Shown here piece after piece: positions 17,562 through 26,500 of a DNA stretch of 35,035 nt. The stretch's first letter is position 1. Each line of letters starts with the position of its first letter. The notes beneath the pieces were generated by a model that saw only the letters and a list, made by a program, of their open reading frames with translations, was not told the DNA's origin and searched no databases. The stretch is from Candidatus Poribacteria bacterium (GTDB lineage Bacteria > Poribacteria > WGA-4E > UBA9662): the NCBI GenBank assembly GCA_002729015.1, contig PBVO01000010.1, positions 8,286 through 43,320 on the forward strand, read 5' to 3'. The translations under genes were made by a program, and so were the position numbers.

Positions 17562-20500
17562 ATGGCGAATAAATCTGCTGGAATTAAGTCTAGTTACACT
17601 TTGGAGCAGGAAAGAATTGATTCTCTTAAATCACTGTTACAACGAATAGATAGTCCTGATATAGATCAGGCAGAAGATCAGCCTGTTGAACCTGAACCAA
17701 TCCAAGCCTCGACAGGTGAAATGGGTGTCCCAGATTTAGAAGAAGATGATGTTAGTATTGAAGACTTATTAAATAGGTTCGATCAATTAAATGCTGGAAG
17801 CCCTGTAGCTATCGAACGAGAGCAGTCTAGTTCTACTTACATCCCTCCCATACGAGAAGAGTTAGAGAAAAGCACATTAGAAAAAGTATTTGAAAGTAAG
17901 CCAGTCAAGCTGTTTATGGGGGCAGCCTCATTAGGCACGTCAGTTCCTATAGGTATTGGTGAAGCCTTGACTCATGAAGGTGGCTTTGAGATTGGTGAAA
18001 GGTTTGGCAAATTGGTGAAGTCGATCCAAACTGCTAGGGGTTTTGGTGATATTGCTAGGGAGCGGGGGATTGATAACTTTTGGCTAGGTGTTGGCTTGGA
18101 TATAATCCTTGACCCTACCACATATGCTTCGTTTGGTGTCTTGGGTGCAACTAAAGTTCCCGGTCAAGGTGGTAAGTTTATCAAGCATATTAAGTCTGCC
18201 CAGAAGAATGGTGGAAGGCTGATAGCTAAGAAGTCTATCTTTGGTAGTGGCTTAAAACCTTTGACACCTGTGACTGAGATGGCTGACGGGACTTACCAGT
18301 ATGCTTTATCACCAAGAGGTCAGAAGATGTTTAATGACCTACTTAAAACTGGGGAGTATACGGTTGAAGATGCTAGGAAAGTTATAGGCGATCTAATTGA
18401 TAATACTGAGCAGGGTATTAAGCTGGTCCATACTGGTGGCTGGAGGATGGGGTTACCTAACCCATTGAGGTCTTTTGCTAGGCGTGATATTGAAAAGGGT
18501 CAAGAGGTGGGCAGAGGCTACCTAGAAGGCTTGGTCTTTAGTGAAGGAGGAAAGGCTTTTGGGCAAAGTGTTAGCCCTTGGCTTAAAAACCTTAAAGATC
18601 ATACTCCAATTATTGGCAGTAAGACTATTGGTGAAAAGGTTGGATTTGGATTAGGTGGTGCTATTAGCTTGTTAGCTGGATTAGATCCAGATGAAGGCTT
18701 TAGGGTTGCTAAAGAATTTAACATGGGTGGGTTAATGGAAACTGGCATGTTAAGGAAAGCCAGAACCACAAAAGAGATGGTTGAGTTTGCAACTAAGAAA
18801 GCCTATACGCCTGAAGTGATTCTCTCTCGTAGTGTTGGTAGGTTGGCACCATTAGCCTTTGCAACTAACTCATTCATGAAATCTAAAAAGGCTGAGTTTA
18901 GTGGTGATACTCTGGTCAAAGAATCTGAGAGAAAGCTTTGGGAGTTCCACTTAAAAGACTTTGCATTTTCTAATAGTACAGGGAAGGAAGAGTTAGATAA
19001 GCTTATTAAAGAAAACCAACTAGCTAAGGCCACTTATTTGGGCGAAGGTAATGTTCTTGATGATGCGTTTTCACGGGCCATAACATCAGAGGCTAAGTAC
19101 ATACATGGGTTGGAAAGAGATTTCAATCCTGACCAAGCTCGATCATTAAAAGAGATTGAAGATGATCTGTCTACCCACATAATTAATAATGCTGATATCG
19201 TTTGGGATGCTGACCAGCATGACGATATTGTGGCGATGAATAGCCAGTTAAAAGCTGAGCTTAGAAATGTCAGGTCTAAACTTAAAAAGGCAGGGGAAGG
19301 TGTAGGTAGTAGCCTTAGGCTAATAGATGAAAGGACCAATGGCAAATCTTCAGAACTGATGGCTGAGATAATGAAGCTGGAAGATGGCCTTGAAGGTGAG
19401 AAGCTCCAAGCTGCCATTAGGAACAACCAGTTAGATCATCAGGCATTAAATGCTGGATACCAAGAAGCTTTAAAGGCTAGGAATAAACTGATTGAGGAGT
19501 ATGGCCCTATTGTTGACCGTATCAATCAGCTCCAAAGTAGAAATGAGGGCGTTGAACTTTCATCATTTACTTTTGCTCAAGATGTTAACAAGGTCTTGTC
19601 AGAGCAAAACCTTGTGATAGATGCAATGGAAGGTGCACCTTCTCTACGTCCAGACACTCTATCTTTTGCTGACTTAGATGTTTTTGATGATACATTCAAT
19701 GACCAGTATGTACCGCGAAACATTGGCGTAGATTTTGGTGAGCCTATGAGACAAAACGAGTTTGTGGAGGGGATAAAATCTAAGCTGGTAGGTGAAGCTT
19801 CAGCTAGATTCAGGGAGCAATCTCGACTTAGGTATGCTGTTGACAGGCCACTATTCGAAGCTAACCAAACATTAATCCCACAGATATTAACACCTAAGGT
19901 TGCTAGGAGTCTCGAGGATACAATGCCTAAAACATTAGGTGTAGGGCAAATGTTCAGGGATTACATGGGTCCAATCAGTATTAAGGAAGCAAACAAAGCT
20001 GCTAAGAATGGGTCTTTGAGAAGGATAATCGCCAGAAATATTGTAGACCAAATGGATCAAATCTTTGGGGTGAAGCCTGGAGGTTCGAAACGGTTGTGGT
20101 ATGAGGATGAAGTGGATGAACCTGTAGAAGAACTAGCCCAATACAACGAGGTTGTTTTAAATAAAGGTCTGAGGATCATGGAGAGATCTTTGCGTAAAGC
20201 CAACAGGGTTAGATCTGATATGGCTAAAGGCGTTGCGACTGTACTTACTCCTGACCAGATAATCCATGCTGCCATGAAGAGCTCTTCTGTTAGAGAAGCT
20301 GCAAAGATGATGAGGGCATCTAACACTAGGCCTAAGGTCATCTCAGGAATTAGTTCAATTTTTGGCGTTAGCCCTGCACCAAACGATAACTTCAATAAAT
20401 TCATGCGTGCTTTGTATCAGATTGAAGGTGAGTTTGGTCGTGGTGGAAAGTTTGACAGACAGGATATGTTCAGCACTTCTCCTGAAGATATCATGCAACT

Positions 20501-23500
20501 AACCTCAAGAGACCTTTCTGTTTATAAATCAAGAAATGAATTGATGGCTAGTATTGCTAGAGATTTTGGTAAGACTCAAGAAGATCTGCTAAAACCATTA
20601 ATGGAAGAATATGAAACCGCTAGGATTGCTAACAATAATGTCCAGTCCTTATCACCTAAAGAGATAGATGACTTGGACTCTCCTATAATCCATATGCACT
20701 CTATTGGGCCTAAGGCAATAGGCGAAATGTTTAGGCAGTTATTCAAGAAGACTGGAGAGACTGTAAACCTTTATGATAATTACCGTGTATACAAAGGTGG
20801 TAACTCCTTTAAGGACGAAGTCTTTGAAGATGCCAACGGTAATGTGGTGACACGAAAGCGTGTCGATATTAATGATGGCCATGGTGTGTTCTTTAGGGAC
20901 GATGTCAACCCTGATACTATGAGGTTTAATGATGGAACAACTGTATTAGACAGACTGTTAGATCACATAGGATTTAATGACTTGTTTGTTAATCCACTAG
21001 CCTCAACCAAAGGTGGCATGGCTGGCTTGAATGTAGGTGGTGAAAAAGATAATCCAATCTATAGAGCCTTCGTTGATTATTTTGTTATGGCAGAAGAGCC
21101 TGTGGATGTTGGTGCTGGCAGGTTAAGGTATTCAGACATTAATGATGAAATGGATCATAACTTTGTCCAGTCACCTCTGGATAAAAATAGGAAGGTAACT
21201 CATAGACGAGCAGTAATTGAAGGTGAGTTGCTTAAGATTAAAGGGCTTGGCAAGTCTAGGGTAAGTTCCATCATGAGCCGCTTTGATCAAGTGGAAGCTG
21301 CTAGAGGGTTTGAAGACTTTGAGGATTTAGCTAAGGTTGGATACGGTATAGACATCCATGCGCCACGGGCAGAAAGCCCTACGATCTCTATAACAAAACA
21401 ACATAAGACTATGGGTGGCGAAGGAGATTGGCTTACAGGATTAGAGAGTGATGCTGCGTTACACGCACATTGGCCTGAAGAGTTGAAGATTCTTTACCAG
21501 CATCAAGGCTCATTACCTCTATATAAAGACAGCTTCAAGAAAGCTTTGTCTACTAGTAAAAGATCTATCAGATCATTCATAGAAAGTTTATCTCCGTCAC
21601 CAGAGCTTAGAGCAGCTTATGATCGCTTTGTTAATTCTGCATCGTACAGAAGCATGAAGGCTGGCGGTAGAAACAGTATGGTCAGTGCTTATGAATTGGT
21701 AGAGGCACTCCCTGACGGCCACCCATTCCAATCATTTGTTAGTAAAAGCTTAGCTGATTACTCTTCTGTTGGTGAGGGTACAGTGGGTGACGTGGTAGAA
21801 TTTGCCGTTCATAGCGCATGGAAAGCTTTTGTTGATAACCAAGAGTCACTGAAAAAGAGTTGGTTAACACGTCCAGATGTTTGGGATTTGTTTGGATTGA
21901 TCCCAGAGGGTAAAAAGCTAGAGGACATCCATAAGAAATATGGTGAGATATGGCAAGATTATTACAATGAGAACCCTGACACCTTTGAGAAGATAAGGGC
22001 CAAAGGCCATGGTGGTAGAAGTGGGAAAGGTTCAATATCATTTAACACTTCCAGATACTCTTCTACCCCATTGCTTGGTAATCATGTCAGCGATAACGCT
22101 AGGGCTTCTGATATTGGGTATGATCCATTCTCTAGTTCAACTGAGATTGCTAGGCGAAGCATGAAAGCCATTGATAGTGATACAGGTAATATCCAGTATT
22201 TTGATGTTGAGGATATTGGGCCTGATGATTTCTTGCCTCAGAATATGATTAGGTTATTGCTAGACAAGACACAACCTATTAGGCCTCAAATAGAAATACC
22301 TAAGATGATGGAAGAACTTAGGTCAATGTTGGCCGTTGGAGAAGTCAACCCAGAAACAGGTGAGATAGATTACCCTACAGGTAAGGTAGGTATAGAAGAC
22401 AGGAAGGTGCAAGCCAAGCTTAAAAGGCTGGTAGCTTACGGGGACCAAATAAGCCAAATAGAGTTCAATGCATCTAATGATGTTGATAAGATGATTTATC
22501 TGGATCTTTTAGATAAATACACGATGTCTTTTGGTTCAGAGAAAAGAGTTGCTGACCACCTGACAAGCCTCAAAGAGGGCAAGGAGTTGGGGGTTGAGCC
22601 ATTCCTTCCTACAGAACATTTGAGTGAGGGTAGCCAGCGGTATGTGTCAAGAACTCCGGGACATTTGGGTGGAGGGTTTGTTGTTAGACCTGATAGCAAG
22701 CTTTATCAAAAATGTAAGGGCGGTGTCTTTAAGCTAGTGGACATTAAAGACATTAGCAAATTAGATGAAGGTGTCGCATTTGTTCTGCCTAGAAACTTTG
22801 AAGAGATTAACGGAAGGCAAGCTGAAAACTACATTAAAAACAGCACTCTCTATAGCATGGGTAAAGTTGACGAAGAGGGTAAGGCTGCAGATCAATCCTC
22901 TGGTATGTTTAGGCAAGTTAGACCTTTGGCTGAAGTTAACCCAGAAACAGGTAAGGCAGAGAGCGCGTCTGCGAATGACCTGTTTGACGGGGCTGACTTT
23001 TATGTGAAGGAGCAAAGGGGTGTGCCTCTTAATATTACTAACATAGTGACTAACCCAGAGACACAGATAGGCTCAGCTGTTTTTGATAGCATGCTTGCTA
23101 GGAGAGTCAATAAGGTAGAGGGTAGGAATAATATTAAACTGCATGGTGTATTTAATCGTGCTGATGGGGACTTGCAAGTAGATAGCAACTTGAGTCAAGC
23201 TGATTTGCTTACTGCTCAAGATGAAGGCTGGTTCTCTATTGATCCATATGTCTGGAGGAATAAGACTTTAGATCCAGCTTCTAGGGAAAGAGGTTACGAT
23301 GAGAACCTTTGGATCGACCCTAACGGTAATTTCTATGATAACACTCAGGCCAAGATAGACCAAGATGCAGACTCTGTGTCTATTGAAGATATGCCAGACA
23401 AGATGCAATGGTCAGAAAGGAAGAGACGGCAAGCAGAAAAAATATACGATGACTCTGATGCCATAATTGTTATTAGGGATAAGAATGAAAAAGGTAATGG

Positions 23501-26500
23501 CGTCTTCAACCCAAGGTACCATTTCAGTGAAGGTAACTACAAAGGCAACATGGTTTCAGTTCCTTTGAAGTATGGCAAGGTTAGCAAACCAATGCTGGTG
23601 ATTGAGTTAGATACTCTCATGGATGCTGGAAAGAGTGAACAAAAAGCACAGAGAATGGCGATGGATATAGCTAGCTGGATCGCTGAAAATAACAAGGGTA
23701 TCTCCGCTCATATTGAAGGTAAAGATATGGCCCTTGAGGGCAGCAGTATTAACAGTTTAGGCATAATGGATGATACTGCAGTTGGTAGAAACAGAAACCC
23801 ACAGAACCCTGAATACAGAAAAGACAGTAGGCGTCCTGCCATGATGGTCTTTCAGCAACTAATGAGCGGTAAGTCTGATGGGTATATAGACCGTGCTACT
23901 TGGCATAGGCAGGGTCTGGCAGATGAAGATGCTAATCTTAGATTAGCAAAGTCTGTTGATAAAGAAAGTGGCAAGGTGTTTGATGTTGATGAATTAGTTA
24001 AAGTCCATAATAATGGTGGGGGCTTAAGTGCTGACCGGAAGGTCTTGAGGCCTGGGACTTACTTTTTAGATGTGGGCAGGCTTGATTCAAATGGCAATCC
24101 TGACAGGATGATTATCGAAGTTAAAAAGCCAATGAGTATTGAGTATGCCTATCATGTTTTAGTTAAAGGTTGGGGCAAGCACACAGAATTTACAAACCTT
24201 TTAGCTTCAGTTGATTCTGGGCCTGAAATGATAGAGCGCCGTGTGACGTTTGACCGTGGTCGTTCTACTCACCCTAACCATGGAGAGTACTTATCTTTAA
24301 GGAATAAAGGCTTAGCTGTCTTTAATGAAGAAACGCAGTCTTATGCTCCGCCTAAATTAAGTGAAGAATTAAGTAAAGCTGAATTGGGTGATGCTGAGAA
24401 AGCCAGATGGCGCCCGTCAGATTTTTGGGTAGCTGTCAAAGCTGCTGAGGACAATGGGTTAATGCCTAGACTTCAAACTGAATCTGGTGTAGTTGGGGTC
24501 AAGCCAGACTTTGAAAGCGGTGACGTTAGGACACGCAGAGTTTTAAAGAAATACGAGGACGGAACCATTGACAAGGATTCTAATGAATATATAGTTGAAG
24601 AGTACAGGGAGACAGTAGAAGAGCTAACTAATGACCAAAGGATTGCAGCTTACAACGAGTTGTTCAAGCATTACTTTTATCAAGGTATGGACTTTGATCC
24701 TGAGAGTAACAGTTGGACTATTTCAGATCTTAACCAAGAAGCTACAATCAGCATTAGGCAGAATGAAATTAATGCTTATATTAACAGGGCCAAAGAAGAT
24801 GTTCATGTAGAGAAAGGCCTGCAGTTGGTTGATCCGTGGGTGACACTGAAAAGGGCTAGTAAAGACAGAGGAGTTTCTCCAGCATCTGCTATTGCTTCAT
24901 TGATTAATCGCAACCCAGTTACAGTTAAGTCGTTACCTGAAGAGTCTAGTGTGTTAAGTGCTTCAGATTCACTGTACAACAAATACAATAAGTATAAGAA
25001 GCAGATAGCTAGAGCACAGAAAGTTCTAAACGGTAAGAGAAGTCAGCAGTTAAGCAACTGGATAGAAATGCAAAGTTACCTGCACAATAAACTAAAGGCT
25101 TTAACTCCTGGTGATATAAGTGAATTGGTAGATACAAGCGAGTTAGAGGCGGTGACTAAACAGATAAGAGCCTTGGAAGATGTCAGGCCTGCCAACTATG
25201 GACCATACGAATCAACTGATATTAGTACTATCAATCCATCCACCTTACTTCCTGAAGAGATAGAAGAAAGGTTGAACAGTATTGACTCTATAATGAGAGA
25301 CCAGTTAAATGAAGAGCGGATGGCAACTTTAGATGTTGATTACAATAACAGGTTGTCATTTAGTGGGATGTTACAGTATGAAGACCAGAAGGCAAAAGCT
25401 GTAACCAAGCAGCGTGTCAACAGGGAGGGATACATAACCAAGCAAGCTGAAGAGAATGTATACGTTAAAGCTTTGGATGTTATCAATCATGTTGCTAATA
25501 AAATGCCAGCAGATGAGGTCGCTAAGCTGGATACTCAGAGCGACATTCAAACCTTAATAGATATGTCTCGTAACAAACGACTTGACAAATCCTTAAGGGT
25601 ATACGCTAATGAAATATTATCTAACTTTGGATCTGGCAAAATCACCAAACAGGTTGCAGAATCACTGAAGAGTGACAGTGATTTGTTTGATTTCCATTTA
25701 GCTGCCAGTTATATTGACAACTTCAATGGAAGGAGACTTTCATCATTAGTTGGGCAGGAAGGGGCGATTGAAACTAACGCGGGCCTTAACGAATTGTATT
25801 CTAAAATCGTGGATCAAATGAGTGCTAGTGAGTTTAGCAGCGCTCTTGGTTCTGTTGTTAAAGATCCTAATACTCCACCAAATTTTAATTTTCTTGGTGG
25901 GGCAAATGCAACAGCATCAAATAGAGTGGACTTGATATCTCATTGGATGAATAGGAATGGTAATCAATTCAATAGTAACCTTTCTCATTTGAATGAAATC
26001 CTTTCTTCTGGTAAGGATTTAAATACTTCTATAGATACAGTCCGTTTGTTACTTGGCCAAGAGCCAACAGCAACTACTACCAGTTTGTTAAGACTTGCTA
26101 GGACTGACAATGATGTAGGTCAAATGGCTCACCATATATTACAAGGTGAAGTCGACCACGGTAATAAGGCTGTGGTTGATAAACTTGAGGAGTTATCCTC
26201 TTATGAAAAAGATCTCCCACAGGACGAATTTTCTGTTGGTGAAAGCGTTGATGTTAAAAGAGTTTGGGATGAACAGGCAAGAGAAGCTGAGCAGGCAAAG
26301 GCTTTGCTTGATGATGTTGTTGTCCATGATGACTCGATCCCTGAAGTTAAGGCTGAAGAGGTTGACACTGATGAATCTATCATGGCAGAACTTGAAGCTC
26401 TTTCCCAAGAACCTCCTGACGAGCCAGACCCAGTTCCAGTGGACCCAGAATGGGAAGAAGTCAGCCAAGCTGTTGATGATATTTCTATGGGTAAAGAGCC

